From Siphonodentalium dalli (Eukaryota > Mollusca > Scaphopoda > Gadilida > Siphonodentaliidae), in assembly GCA_032622095.1 (NCBI GenBank), contig CP136068.1, positions 151,241,151-151,305,150 on the forward strand: DNA of 64,000 bases. The letters run 5' to 3'. Numbering within the stretch: position 1 is the first letter of the stretch; each line of letters opens with the position of its first letter. Positions 36,887 to 48,352 of the stretch are shown piece after piece. The translations under genes and the position numbers were made by a program. The notes beneath the pieces were generated by a model. The model did no database searches. It saw only the letters and a program-made list of their open reading frames with translations, and had not been told where the DNA came from.

Positions 36887-36968
36887 TGGCAGCGGTGGGA
36901 TTCGAACCCACGCCTCCGAAGAGACTGGTGCCTTAGACCAGCGCCTTAGACCGCTCGGCCACGCTACC
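36887..36968 (-). tRNA. tRNA-Leu-AAG: tRNA-Leu(AAG)
   Basis: Matches the copy at 1330; full upstream tract. Confidence 0.97.
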
Positions 36969-37419
36969 CGATGAATTAATTTGGCAGCGCATGGTCGTTA
37001 AGTCCCGACTGACGGTTTCAGTCCAAACATATAAAACTTGTCGATGCGTCCGCGACGCAAATGTATTTTTGTGGACATTAATATATTTTGTGTTCGTTCT
37101 GGAGTGAGCGAATGGCGCCAGAAAGGAGAGAGACATGCTGTCCCTTCTTGATGGTCTACAATTGTGAGCAGAAAGTGCACAATTGTTTCATTTTCCCAAG
37201 GAGCAAAAATAGACAAACGGCGAGATTTACATCACCCACTCGGTGGCAGATAGACGCGCGCAACGGAGTCTGCATTTGCGAGCATCTCGATCAAGATCCT
37301 GAGTGAGCAAAATTGGCGAGAAAATAAAGATTCCTGTTGACCGTTCGTTTGAGGGGATGTCACCTTGTTGCCGCGCGGCAGTTGCTTCGAAAAAAACGAA
37401 GCAAAAAAGGTTTACTTTT

Positions 37420-37501
37420 TGGCAGCGGTGGGATTCGAACCCACGCCTCCGAAGAGACTGGTGCCTAAAACCAGCGCCTTAGACCACTCGGCCACGCTAC
37501 C
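37420..37501 (-). tRNA. tRNA-Leu-TAG: tRNA-Leu(TAG)
   Basis: Matches the copy at 636; C-class trailer. Confidence 0.97.
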
Positions 37502-38113
37502 AGACGATAAGTTTGCAACACACTGTCCCAAAACCATTGAGACATGATTCCAGACAGTAATTTACTTACTTCCTTCGTTTCTACGCCCAAATCTTGGACG
37601 AGACGTTACTACCATGTTGTGATCTTGTGCCTATTATAAAGCGTTATAAATGCAAAATACGCTCTTTTTCGATAACATATAAGGATTCAATCAGGCAGCA
37701 ACGCTCTTTAATGTTTTTGCCCAATTTCAAAGTCACTCCCACACAGTTGCGCATGGTTTGCCTGTTTACTTTGATTTTTGTTTTCTTTTGGTGAAGGAAG
37801 GGTGGTGTAAACTACCGCATGCACGTACATGTATGCGAGTTTATGCAGCTGAGGTTCACAGATGGTGATTGATCGATCAGACCAACGTTATCGACAAAGA
37901 GCCTCGGGGAATGCACAGTCATTTAAACTGAAAACACAAACTCTTGAGGCTCATTCGTTTCTCGCGCCTTTTTTTCTTCATACAGGTGAACCACACGTTA
38001 CGAGTCATAAAGTGGACTTCCTTACTAAATTTGATACGTGCAAGTGAATTACCCAATCCGAACAACTCAAATAAGACAGATGCGTCGAGAAAAACCGGGG
38101 TACAAAAAGTTGT

Positions 38114-38195
38114 TGGCAGCGGTGGGATTCGAACCCACGCCTCCGAAGAGACTGGTGCCTTAGACCAGCGCCTTAGACCGCTCGGCCACGCTACC
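38114..38195 (-). tRNA. tRNA-Leu-AAG: tRNA-Leu(AAG)
   Basis: Matches the copy at 1330; full upstream tract. Confidence 0.97.
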
Positions 38196-38646
38196 CGATG
38201 AATTAATTTGGCAGCGCATGGTCGTTAAGTCCCGACTGACGGTTTCAGTCCAAACATATAAAACTTGTCGATGCGTCCGCGACGCAAATGTATTTTTGTG
38301 GACATTAATATATTTTGTGTTCGTTCTGGAGTGAGCGAATGGCGCCAGAAAGGAGAGAGACATGCTGTCCCTTCTTGATGGTCTACAATTGTGAGCAGAA
38401 AGTGCACAATTGTTTCATTTTCCCAAGGAGCAAAAATAGACAAACGGCGAGATTTACATCACCCACTCGGTGGCAGATAGACGCGCGCAACGGAGTCTGC
38501 ATTTGCGAGCATCTCGATCAAGATCCTGAGTGAGCAAAATTGGCGAGAAAATAAAGATTCCTGTTGACCGTTCGTTTGAGGGGATGTCACCTTGTTGCCG
38601 CGCGGCAGTTGCTTCGAAAAAAACGAAGCAAAAAAGGTTTACTTTT

Positions 38647-38728
38647 TGGCAGCGGTGGGATTCGAACCCACGCCTCCGAAGAGACTGGTGCCTAAAACCA
38701 GCGCCTTAGACCACTCGGCCACGCTACC
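38647..38728 (-). tRNA. tRNA-Leu-TAG: tRNA-Leu(TAG)
   Basis: Matches the copy at 636; C-class trailer. Confidence 0.97.
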
Positions 38729-39340
38729 AGACGATAAGTTTGCAACACACTGTCCCAAAACCATTGAGACATGATTCCAGACAGTAATTTACTTACTTCC
38801 TTCGTTTCTACGCCCAAATCTTGGACGAGACGTTACTACCATGTTGTGATCTTGTGCCTATTATAAAGCGTTATAAATGCAAAATACGCTCTTTTTCGAT
38901 AACATATAAGGATTCAATCAGGCAGCAACGCTCTTTAATGTTTTTGCCCAATTTCAAAGTCACTCCCACACAGTTGCGCATGGTTTGCCTGTTTACTTTG
39001 ATTTTTGTTTTCTTTTGGTGAAGGAAGGGTGGTGTAAACTACCGCATGCACGTACATGTATGCGAGTTTATGCAGCTGAGGTTCACAGATGGTGATTGAT
39101 CGATCAGACCAACGTTATCGACAAAGAGCCTCGGGGAATGCACAGTCATTTAAACTGAAAACACAAACTCTTGAGGCTCATTCGTTTCTCGCGCCTTTTT
39201 TTCTTCATACAGGTGAACCACACGTTACGAGTCATAAAGTGGACTTCCTTACTAAATTTGATACGTGCAAGTGAATTACCCAATCCGAACAACTCAAATA
39301 AGACAGATGCGTCGAGAAAAACCGGGGTACAAAAAGTTGT

Positions 39341-39422
39341 TGGCAGCGGTGGGATTCGAACCCACGCCTCCGAAGAGACTGGTGCCTTAGACCAGCGCCT
39401 TAGACCGCTCGGCCACGCTACC
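39341..39422 (-). tRNA. tRNA-Leu-AAG: tRNA-Leu(AAG)
   Basis: Matches the copy at 1330. Its upstream side is followed by the duplicated spacer segment, so the next Leu(TAG) is about 800 bp away instead of 451. Confidence 0.97.
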
Positions 39423-39450
39423 CGATGAATTAATTTGGCAGCGCATGGTC

Positions 39451-39800
39451 GTTAAGTCCCGACTGACGGTTTCAGTCCAAACATATAAAACTTGTCGATG
39501 CGTCCGCGACGCAAGTGTATTTTTGTGGACATTAATATATTTTGTGTTCGTTATGGAGTGAGCGAATGGCGCCAGAAAGGAGAGAGACATGCTGTCCCTT
39601 CTTGATGGTCTACAATTGTGAGCAGAAAGTGCACAATTGTTTCATTTTCCCAAGGAGCAAAAATAGACAAACGGCGAGATTTACATCACCCACTCGGTGG
39701 CAGATAGACGCGCACATCGGAGTCTGCATTTGCGAGCATCTCGACCAAGATCCTGAGTGAGCAAAATTGGCGAGAAAATAAAGATTCCTGTTGACCGTTC
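39451..39800. repeat. 350-bp partial duplication of spacer S1
   Basis: The segment starting at gttaagtccc (39,451) is repeated from 39,801, stretching this unit to 1,577 bp without adding a tRNA. The junction joins ccgttcg to gttaagtccc through a shared tcgtt, so unequal exchange at a 5-bp microhomology is likely. The segment right of the junction carries the rare base ccagaacgg, also present one unit later at ~41,150. Confidence 0.9.
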
Positions 39801-40223
39801 GTTAAGTCCCGACTGACGGTTTCAGTCCAAACATATAAAACTTGTCGATGCGTCCGCGACGCAAATGTATTTTTGTGGACATTAATATATTTTGTGTTCG
39901 TTCTGGAGTGAGCGAATGGCGCCAGAACGGAGAGAGACATGCTGTCCCTTCTTGATGGTCTACAATTGTGAGCAGAAAGTGCACAATTGTTTCATTTTCC
40001 CAAGGAGCAAAAATAGACAAACGGCGAGATTTACATCACCCACTCGGTGGCAGATAGACGCGCGCAACGGAGTCTGCATTTGCGAGCATCTCGATCAAGA
40101 TCCTGAGTGAGCAAAATTGGCGAGAAAATAAAGATTCCTGTTGACCGTTCGTTTGAGGGGATGTCACCTTGTTGCCGCGCGGCAGTTGCTTCGAAAAAAA
40201 CGAAGCAAAAAAGGTTTACTTTT

Positions 40224-40305
40224 TGGCAGCGGTGGGATTCGAACCCACGCCTCCGAAGAGACTGGTGCCTAAAACCAGCGCCTTAGACCACTCGGCCACG
40301 CTACC
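40224..40305 (-). tRNA. tRNA-Leu-TAG: tRNA-Leu(TAG)
   Basis: Matches the copy at 636; C-class trailer. Confidence 0.97.
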
Positions 40306-40917
40306 AGACGATAAGTTTGCAACACACTGTCCCAAAACCATTGAGACATGATTCCAGACAGTAATTTACTTACTTCCTTCGTTTCTACGCCCAAATCTTG
40401 GACGAGACGTTACTACCATGTTGTGATCTTGTGCCTATTATAAAGCGTTATAAATGCAAAATACGCTCTTTTTCGATAACATATAAGGATTCAATCAGGC
40501 AGCAACGCTCTTTAATGTTTTTGCCCAATTTCAAAGTCACTCCCACACAGTTGCGCATGGTTTGCCTGTTTACTTTGATTTTTGTTTTCTTTTGGTGAAG
40601 GAAGGGTGGTGTAAACTACCGCATGCACGTACATGTATGCGAGTTTATGCAGCTGAGGTTCACAGATGGTGATTGATCGATCAGACCAACGTTATCGACA
40701 AAGAGCCTCGGGGAATGCACAGTCATTTAAACTGAAAACACAAACTCTTGAGGCTCATTCGTTTCTCGCGCCTTTTTTTCTTCATACAGGTGAACCACAC
40801 GTTACGAGTCATAAAGTGGACTTCCTTACTAAATTTGATACGTGCAAGTGAATTACCCAATCCGAACAACTCAAATAAGACAGATGCGTCGAGAAAAACC
40901 GGGGTACAAAAAGTTGT

Positions 40918-40999
40918 TGGCAGCGGTGGGATTCGAACCCACGCCTCCGAAGAGACTGGTGCCTTAGACCAGCGCCTTAGACCGCTCGGCCACGCTACC
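40918..40999 (-). tRNA. tRNA-Leu-AAG: tRNA-Leu(AAG)
   Basis: Matches the copy at 1330; full upstream tract with the ccagaacgg variant. Confidence 0.97.
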
Positions 41000-41450
41000 C
41001 GATGAATTAATTTGGCAGCGCATGGTCGTTAAGTCCCGACTGACGGTTTCAGTCCAAACATATAAAACTTGTCGATGCGTCCGCGACGCAAATGTATTTT
41101 TGTGGACATTAATATATTTTGTGTTCGTTCTGGAGTGAGCGAATGGCGCCAGAACGGAGAGAGACATGCTGTCCCTTCTTGATGGTCTACAATTGTGAGC
41201 AGAAAGTGCACAATTGTTTCATTTTCCCAAGGAGCAAAAATAGACAAACGGCGAGATTTACATCACCCACTCGGTGGCAGATAGACGCGCGCAACGGAGT
41301 CTGCATTTGCGAGCATCTCGATCAAGATCCTGAGTGAGCAAAATTGGCGAGAAAATAAAGATTCCTGTTGACCGTTCGTTTGAGGGGATGTCACCTTGTT
41401 GCCGCGCGGCAGTTGCTTCGAAAAAAACGAAGCAAAAAAGGTTTACTTTT

Positions 41451-41532
41451 TGGCAGCGGTGGGATTCGAACCCACGCCTCCGAAGAGACTGGTGCCTAAA
41501 ACCAGCGCCTTAGACCACTCGGCCACGCTACC
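41451..41532 (-). tRNA. tRNA-Leu-TAG: tRNA-Leu(TAG)
   Basis: Matches the copy at 636; C-class trailer. Confidence 0.97.
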
Positions 41533-42144
41533 AGACGATAAGTTTGCAACACACTGTCCCAAAACCATTGAGACATGATTCCAGACAGTAATTTACTTAC
41601 TTCCTTCGTTTCTACGCCCAAATCTTGGACGAGACGTTACTACCATGTTGTGATCTTGTGCCTATTATAAAGCGTTATAAATGCAAAATACGCTCTTTTT
41701 CGATAACATATAAGGATTCAATCAGGCAGCAACGCTCTTTAATGTTTTTGCCCAATTTCAAAGTCACTCCCACACAGTTGCGCATGGTTTGCCTGTTTAC
41801 TTTGATTTTTGTTTTCTTTTGGTGAAGGAAGGGTGGTGTAAACTACCGCATGCACGTACATGTATGCGAGTTTATGCAGCTGAGGTTCACAGATGGTGAT
41901 TGATCGATCAGACCAACGTTATCGACAAAGAGCCTCGGGGAATGCACAGTCATTTAAACTGAAAACACAAACTCTTGAGGCTCATTCGTTTCTCGCGCCT
42001 TTTTTTCTTCATACAGGTGAACCACACGTTACGAGTCATAAAGTGGACTTCCTTACTAAATTTGATACGTGCAAGTGAATTACCCAATCCGAACAACTCA
42101 AATAAGACAGATGCGTCGAGAAAAACCGGGGTACAAAAAGTTGT

Positions 42145-42226
42145 TGGCAGCGGTGGGATTCGAACCCACGCCTCCGAAGAGACTGGTGCCTTAGACCAGC
42201 GCCTTAGACCGCTCGGCCACGCTACC
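42145..42226 (-). tRNA. tRNA-Leu-AAG: tRNA-Leu(AAG)
   Basis: Matches the copy at 1330; upstream gcgttcg/cttattgat variants otherwise seen only near 17.5 and 19.9 kb. Confidence 0.97.
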
Positions 42227-42677
42227 CGATGAATTAATTTGGCAGCGCATGGTCGTTAAGTCCCGACTGACGGTTTCAGTCCAAACATATAAAACTTGTC
42301 GATGCGTCCGCGACGCAAATGTATTTTTGTGGACATTAATATATTTTGCGTTCGTTCTGGAGTGAGCGAATGGCGCCAGAAAGGAGAGAGACATGCTGTC
42401 CCTTATTGATGGTCTACAATTGTGAGCAGAAAGTGCACAATTGTTTCATTTTCCCAAGGAGCAAAAATAGACAAACGGCGAGATTTACATCACCCACTCG
42501 GTGGCAGATAGACGCGCGCAACGGAGTCTGCATTTGCGAGCATCTCGACCAAGATCCTGAGTGAGCAAAATTGGCGAGAAAATAAAGATTCCTGTTGGCC
42601 GTTCGTTTGAGGGGATGTCACCTTGTTGCCGCGCGGCAGTTGCTTCGAAAAAAACTAAGCAAAAAAGATTTACTTTT

Positions 42678-42759
42678 TGGCAGCGGTGGGATTCGAACCC
42701 ACGCCTCCGAAGAGACTGGTGCCTAAAACCAGCGCCTTAGACCACTCGGCCACGCTACC
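42678..42759 (-). tRNA. tRNA-Leu-TAG: tRNA-Leu(TAG)
   Basis: Matches the copy at 636; T-class trailer, an isolated T-class unit among C-class ones. Confidence 0.97.
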
Positions 42760-43371
42760 AGACGATAATTTTGCAACACACTGTCCCAAAACCATTGAGA
42801 AATGATTCCAGACAGTAATTTACTTACTTCCTTCGTTTCTACGCCCAAATCTTGGACGAGACGTTACTACCATGTTGTGATCTTGTGCCTATTATAAAGC
42901 GTTATAAATGCAAAATACGCTCTTTTTCGATACCATATAAGGATTCAATCAGGCAGCAACGCTCTTTAATGTTTTTGCCCAATTTCAAAGTCACTCCCAC
43001 ACAGTTGCGCATGGTTTGCCTGTTTACTTTGATTTTTGTTTTCTTTTGGTGAAGGAAGGGTGGTGTAAACTACCGCATGCACGTACATGTATGCGAGTTT
43101 ATGCAGCTGAGGTTCACAGATGGTGATTGATCGATCAGACCAACGTTATCGACAAAGAGCCTCGGGGAATGCACAGTCATTTAAACTGAAAACACAAACT
43201 CTTGAGGCTCATTCGTTTCTCGCGCCTTTTTTTCTTCATACAGGTGAACCACACGTTACGAGTCATAAAGTGGACTTCCTTACTAAATTTGATACGTGCA
43301 AGTGAATTACCCAATCCGAACAACTCAAATAAGACAGATGCGTCGAGAAAAACCGGGGTACAAAAAGTTGT

Positions 43372-43453
43372 TGGCAGCGGTGGGATTCGAACCCACGCCT
43401 CCGAAGAGACTGGTGCCTTAGACCAGCGCCTTAGACCGCTCGGCCACGCTACC
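43372..43453 (-). tRNA. tRNA-Leu-AAG: tRNA-Leu(AAG)
   Basis: Matches the copy at 1330; full upstream tract. Confidence 0.97.
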
Positions 43454-43904
43454 CGATGAATTAATTTGGCAGCGCATGGTCGTTAAGTCCCGACTGACGG
43501 TTTCAGTCCAAACATATAAAACTTGTCGATGCGTCCGCGACGCAAATGTATTTTTGTGGACATTAATATATTTTGTGTTCGTTCTGGAGTGAGCGAATGG
43601 CGCCAGAAAGGAGAGAGACATGCTGTCCCTTCTTGATGGTCTACAATTGTGAGCAGAAAGTGCACAATTGTTTCATTTTCCCAAGGAGCAAAAATAGACA
43701 AACGGCGAGATTTACATCACCCACTCGGTGGCAGATAGACGCGCGCAACGGAGTCTGCATTTGCGAGCATCTCGATCAAGATCCTGAGTGAGCAAAATTG
43801 GCGAGAAAATAAAGATTCCTGTTGACCGTTCGTTTGAGGGGATGTCACCTTGTTGCCGCGCGGCAGTTGCTTCGAAAAAAACGAAGCAAAAAAGGTTTAC
43901 TTTT

Positions 43905-43986
43905 TGGCAGCGGTGGGATTCGAACCCACGCCTCCGAAGAGACTGGTGCCTAAAACCAGCGCCTTAGACCACTCGGCCACGCTACC
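43905..43986 (-). tRNA. tRNA-Leu-TAG: tRNA-Leu(TAG)
   Basis: Matches the copy at 636; C-class trailer. Confidence 0.97.
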
Positions 43987-44598
43987 AGACGATAAGTTTG
44001 CAACACACTGTCCCAAAACCATTGAGACATGATTCCAGACAGTAATTTACTTACTTCCTTCGTTTCTACGCCCAAATCTTGGACGAGACGTTACTACCAT
44101 GTTGTGATCTTGTGCCTATTATAAAGCGTTATAAATGCAAAATACGCTCTTTTTCGATAACATATAAGGATTCAATCAGGCAGCAACGCTCTTTAATGTT
44201 TTTGCCCAATTTCAAAGTCACTCCCACACAGTTGTGCATGGTTTGCCTGTTTACTTTGATTTTTGTTTTCTTTTGGTGAAGGAAGGGTGGTGTAAACTAC
44301 CGCATGCACGTACATGTATGCGAGTTTATGCAGCTGAGGTTCACAGATGGTGATTGATCGATCAGACCAACGTTATCGACAAAGAGCCTCGGGGAATGCA
44401 CAGTCATTTAAACTGAAAACACAAACTCTTGAGGCTCATTCGTTTCTCGCGCCTTTTTTTCTTCATACAGGTGAACCACACGTTACGAGTCATAAAGTGG
44501 ACTTCCTTACTAAATTTGATACGTGCAAGTGAATTACCCAATCCGAACAACTCAAATAAGACAGATGCGTCGAGAAAAACCGGGGTACAAAAAGTTGT

Positions 44599-44680
44599 TG
44601 GCAGCGGTGGGATTCGAACCCACGCCTCCGAAGAGACTGGTGCCTTAGACCAGCGCCTTAGACCGCTCGGCCACGCTACC
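44599..44680 (-). tRNA. tRNA-Leu-AAG: tRNA-Leu(AAG)
   Basis: Matches the copy at 1330; full upstream tract. Confidence 0.97.
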
Positions 44681-45131
44681 CGATGAATTAATTTGGCAGC
44701 GCATGGTCGTTAAGTCCCGACTGACGGTTTCAGTCCAAACATATAAAACTTGTCGATGCGTCCGCGACGCAAATGTATTTTTGTGGACATTAATATATTT
44801 TGTGTTCGTTCTGGAGTGAGCGAATGGCGCCAGAAAGGAGAGAGACATGCTGTCCCTTCTTGATGGTCTACAATTGTGAGCAGAAAGTGCACAATTGTTT
44901 CATTTTCCCAAGGAGCAAAAATAGACAAACGGCGAGATTTACATCACCCACTCGGTGGCAGATAGACGCGCGCAACGGAGTCTGCATTTGCGAGCATCTC
45001 GATCAAGATCCTGAGTGAGCAAAATTGGCGAGAAAATAAAGATTCCTGTTGACCGTTCGTTTGAGGGGATGTCACCTTGTTGCCGCGCGGCAGTTGCTTC
45101 GAAAAAAACGAAGCAAAAAAGGTTTACTTTT

Positions 45132-45213
45132 TGGCAGCGGTGGGATTCGAACCCACGCCTCCGAAGAGACTGGTGCCTAAAACCAGCGCCTTAGACCACT
45201 CGGCCACGCTACC
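45132..45213 (-). tRNA. tRNA-Leu-TAG: tRNA-Leu(TAG)
   Basis: Matches the copy at 636; C-class trailer. Confidence 0.97.
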
Positions 45214-45825
45214 AGACGATAAGTTTGCAACACACTGTCCCAAAACCATTGAGACATGATTCCAGACAGTAATTTACTTACTTCCTTCGTTTCTACGCCC
45301 AAATCTTGGACGAGACGTTACTACCATGTTGTGATCTTGTGCCTATTATAAAGCGTTATAAATGCAAAATACGCTCTTTTTCGATAACATATAAGGATTC
45401 AATCAGGCAGCAACGCTCTTTAATGTTTTTGCCCAATTTCAAAGTCACTCCCACACAGTTGCGCATGGTTTGCCTGTTTACTTTGATTTTTGTTTTCTTT
45501 TGGTGAAGGAAGGGTGGTGTAAACTACCGCATGCACGTACATGTATGCGAGTTTATGCAGCTGAGGTTCACAGATGGTGATTGATCGATCAGACCAACGT
45601 TATCGACAAAGAGCCTCGGGGAATGCACAGTCATTTAAACTGAAAACACAAACTCTTGAGGCTCATTCGTTTCTCGCGCCTTTTTTTCTTCATACAGGTG
45701 AACCACACGTTACGAGTCATAAAGTGGACTTCCTTACTAAATTTGATACGTGCAAGTGAATTACCCAATCCGAACAACTCAAATAAGACAGATGCGTCGA
45801 GAAAAACCGGGGTACAAAAAGTTGT

Positions 45826-45907
45826 TGGCAGCGGTGGGATTCGAACCCACGCCTCCGAAGAGACTGGTGCCTTAGACCAGCGCCTTAGACCGCTCGGCCA
45901 CGCTACC
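45826..45907 (-). tRNA. tRNA-Leu-AAG: tRNA-Leu(AAG)
   Basis: Matches the copy at 1330; full upstream tract. Confidence 0.97.
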
Positions 45908-46358
45908 CGATGAATTAATTTGGCAGCGCATGGTCGTTAAGTCCCGACTGACGGTTTCAGTCCAAACATATAAAACTTGTCGATGCGTCCGCGACGCAAA
46001 TGTATTTTTGTGGACATTAATATATTTTGTGTTCGTTCTGGAGTGAGCGAATGGCGCCAGAAAGGAGAGAGACATGCTGTCCCTTCTTGATGGTCTACAA
46101 TTGTGAGCAGAAAGTGCACAATTGTTTCATTTTCCCAAGGAGCAAAAATAGACAAACGGCGAGATTTACATCACCCACTCGGTGGCAGATAGACGCGCGC
46201 AACGGAGTCTGCATTTGCGAGCATCTCGATCAAGATCCTGAGTGAGCAAAATTGGCGAGAAAATAAAGATTCCTGTTGACCGTTCGTTTGAGGGGATGTC
46301 ACCTTGTTGCCGCGCGGCAGTTGCTTCGAAAAAAACGAAGCAAAAAAGGTTTACTTTT

Positions 46359-46440
46359 TGGCAGCGGTGGGATTCGAACCCACGCCTCCGAAGAGACTGG
46401 TGCCTAAAACCAGCGCCTTAGACCACTCGGCCACGCTACC
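46359..46440 (-). tRNA. tRNA-Leu-TAG: tRNA-Leu(TAG)
   Basis: Matches the copy at 636; C-class trailer. Confidence 0.97.
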
Positions 46441-47052
46441 AGACGATAAGTTTGCAACACACTGTCCCAAAACCATTGAGACATGATTCCAGACAGTAAT
46501 TTACTTACTTCCTTCGTTTCTACGCCCAAATCTTGGACGAGACGTTACTACCATGTTGTGATCTTGTGCCTATTATAAAGCGTTATAAATGCAAAATACG
46601 CTCTTTTTCGATAACATATAAGGATTCAATCAGGCAGCAACGCTCTTTAATGTTTTTGCCCAATTTCAAAGTCACTCCCACACAGTTGCGCATGGTTTGC
46701 CTGTTTACTTTGATTTTTGTTTTCTTTTGGTGAAGGAAGGGTGGTGTAAACTACCGCATGCACGTACATGTATGCGAGTTTATGCAGCTGAGGTTCACAG
46801 ATGGTGATTGATCGATCAGACCAACGTTATCGACAAAGAGCCTCGGGGAATGCACAGTCATTTAAACTGAAAACACAAACTCTTGAGGCTCATTCGTTTC
46901 TCGCGCCTTTTTTTCTTCATACAGGTGAACCACACGTTACGAGTCATAAAGTGGACTTCCTTACTAAATTTGATACGTGCAAGTGAATTACCCAATCCGA
47001 ACAACTCAAATAAGACAGATGCGTCGAGAAAAACCGGGGTACAAAAAGTTGT

Positions 47053-47134
47053 TGGCAGCGGTGGGATTCGAACCCACGCCTCCGAAGAGACTGGTGCCTT
47101 AGACCAGCGCCTTAGACCGCTCGGCCACGCTACC
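47053..47134 (-). tRNA. tRNA-Leu-AAG: tRNA-Leu(AAG)
   Basis: Matches the copy at 1330; last tRNA left of the retroelement that is complete; gttatggag variant. Confidence 0.97.
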
Positions 47135-47571
47135 CGATGAATTAATTTGGCAGCGCATGGTCGTTAAGTCCCGACTGACGGTTTCAGTCCAAACATATAA
47201 AACTTGTCGATGCGTCCGCGACGCAAATGTATTTTTGTGGACATTAATATATTTTGTGTTCGTTATGGAGTGAGCGAATGGCGCCAGAAAGGAGAGAGAC
47301 ATGCTGTCCCTTCTTGATGGTCTACAATTGTGAGCAGAAAGTGCACAATTGTTTCATTTTCCCAAGGAGCAAAAATAGACAAACGGCGAGATTTACATCA
47401 CCCACTCGGTGGCAGATAGACGCGCGCATCGGAGTCTGCATTTGCGAGCATCTCGACCAAGATCCTGGCGAGAAAATAAAGATTCCTGTTGACCGTTCGT
47501 TTGAGGGGATGTCACCTTGTTGCCGCGCGGCAGTTGCTTCGAAAAAAACGAAGCAAAAAAGGTTTACTTTT

Positions 47572-47632
47572 TGGCAGCGGTGGGATTCGAACCCACGCCT
47601 CCGAAGAGACTGGTGCCTAAAACCAGCGCCTT
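47572..47632 (-). pseudogene. tRNA-Leu(TAG) 3' part, split by the retroelement
   Basis: Holds the acceptor 3' strand, T arm with B box, variable arm, anticodon arm and part of the D arm 3' side, then runs into the poly(A)/T-run of the insertion. The A box and acceptor 5' strand are 2.9 kb away at 50513-50548. The unit also lacks 14 bp in its trailer (cctggcgag near 47,465), a mark of type B units. Confidence 0.96.
47618..47632. repeat. Target-site duplication, left copy
   Basis: taaaaccagcgcctt, identical to 50513-50527. It lies in the tRNA from the D-arm end through the anticodon. The last two T are shared with the T-run, so the length is 13-15 bp. Confidence 0.93.
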
Positions 47633-47645
47633 TTTTTTTTTTTTT
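47633..47645 (-). other. Poly(A) tail of the retroelement
   Basis: T-run on the plus strand directly after the left target-site duplication; 13 A on the element strand, not counting two bases shared with the target. Confidence 0.9.
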
Positions 47646-47660
47646 ATATTTTAAAATCGA

Positions 47661-47707
47661 CTCAGTTCTGGTTTTCGAGCCTACGGGACCACAACCCAGA
47701 GACTGAG
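47661..47707 (-). other. Possible 3' stem-loop of the retroelement
   Basis: Arms ctcagttctgg (47661-47671) and ccagagactgag (47696-47707) pair as a 6-bp plus a 4-bp helix separated by a small bulge, with a 24-nt loop, ending about 15 nt before the poly(A). Several LINE reverse transcriptases recognise a 3' stem-loop; this is a candidate by position only. Confidence 0.5.
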
Positions 47708-48151
47708 CCAGTCCTGGTATATGACGCATTTCGTGGTCTACGGGTATTCAAAACCGGTTCATCACTGTCGACACGATGTAACTTTATTCAAATGAAAAAC
47801 AAAAAATACAATATTACAAAATTTAAATATTACAAACAATTCAAGAAAAATAGGAAGTTAAAACGAACTTAAAGCAAAGGGAAGGATAGTCAGCAGACGT
47901 GGAGCCATTATAGAAAAGAGCGCGACATAGTGAAGTGGATCGTCGTAGAATGAGAACGATGATATAGGAAAAGTCATAGGAGTCGAAGCAGATGAAAGAA
48001 AGAGCTGAATTTAAGAAAACGGGGTATCAAGATACACAGGAGGGGGCAGCACAGAAAGAGAACAAGATAAGAGTAATTTAAGGTAAGTATAATTCTAAAT
48101 AATTAAATAAATAAATACTAAAAAAAAAAAAAAAAATAATAATAATAATAA

Positions 48152-48182
<31 letters not shown>

Positions 48183-48352
48183 TAATAACAATAATAATAA
48201 TCACTACCACTATTATTATTATAATGTTATTAAGCTATGTATTCAAAGTTGATAACACATTCTATCTCGTGAATCGATGGCCATAGCAGGGTCAGTATCA
48301 ATATCGATTCACATACTGCTCTCTACAATTAACTAATTTATTGCCGATACCA
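47708..48352. other. Non-coding 3' region of the retroelement
   Basis: No open frame of note. On the minus strand an AATAAA lies near 47,787, about 140 nt before the poly(A), too far to be the usual signal for that tail. The region 47,800-48,120 is A-rich and purine-rich on the plus strand. Confidence 0.6.
48102..48202. repeat. A-run and TAA/TAAA microsatellite
   Basis: Plus strand: aataaataaata, a run of about 17 A (48,120-48,136), then TAA and TAAA tracts to about 48,202. The orientation is opposite to the element's own poly(A), so it could be the tail of a nested plus-strand insertion or simply an expanded A-rich stretch. Confidence 0.85.

Larger units (their letters stand above)
1..47632. 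repeat. Left subarray of the Leu tRNA tandem repeat (39 units, ~1,226 bp each)
   Basis: Head-to-tail units recur with a period of 1,224-1,228 bp. Each holds Leu(AAG), a ~451-bp spacer, Leu(TAG) and a ~611-bp spacer, with all tRNAs on the minus strand and no inverted unit. Units differ by scattered single bases and one recurrent 2-bp indel; by eye identity is well above 98%. The window starts inside a unit, so the array continues to the left. Clustered tRNA repeats are known from Xenopus, zebrafish and Entamoeba; this two-gene leucine unit is not one I recognise. Confidence 0.98.

Noticed and set aside
47254-47706. 150-residue plus-strand frame crossing into the retroelement
   Set aside because: It reads spacer, antisense tRNA, the poly(T) and the element's 3' end; an accident of the insertion.
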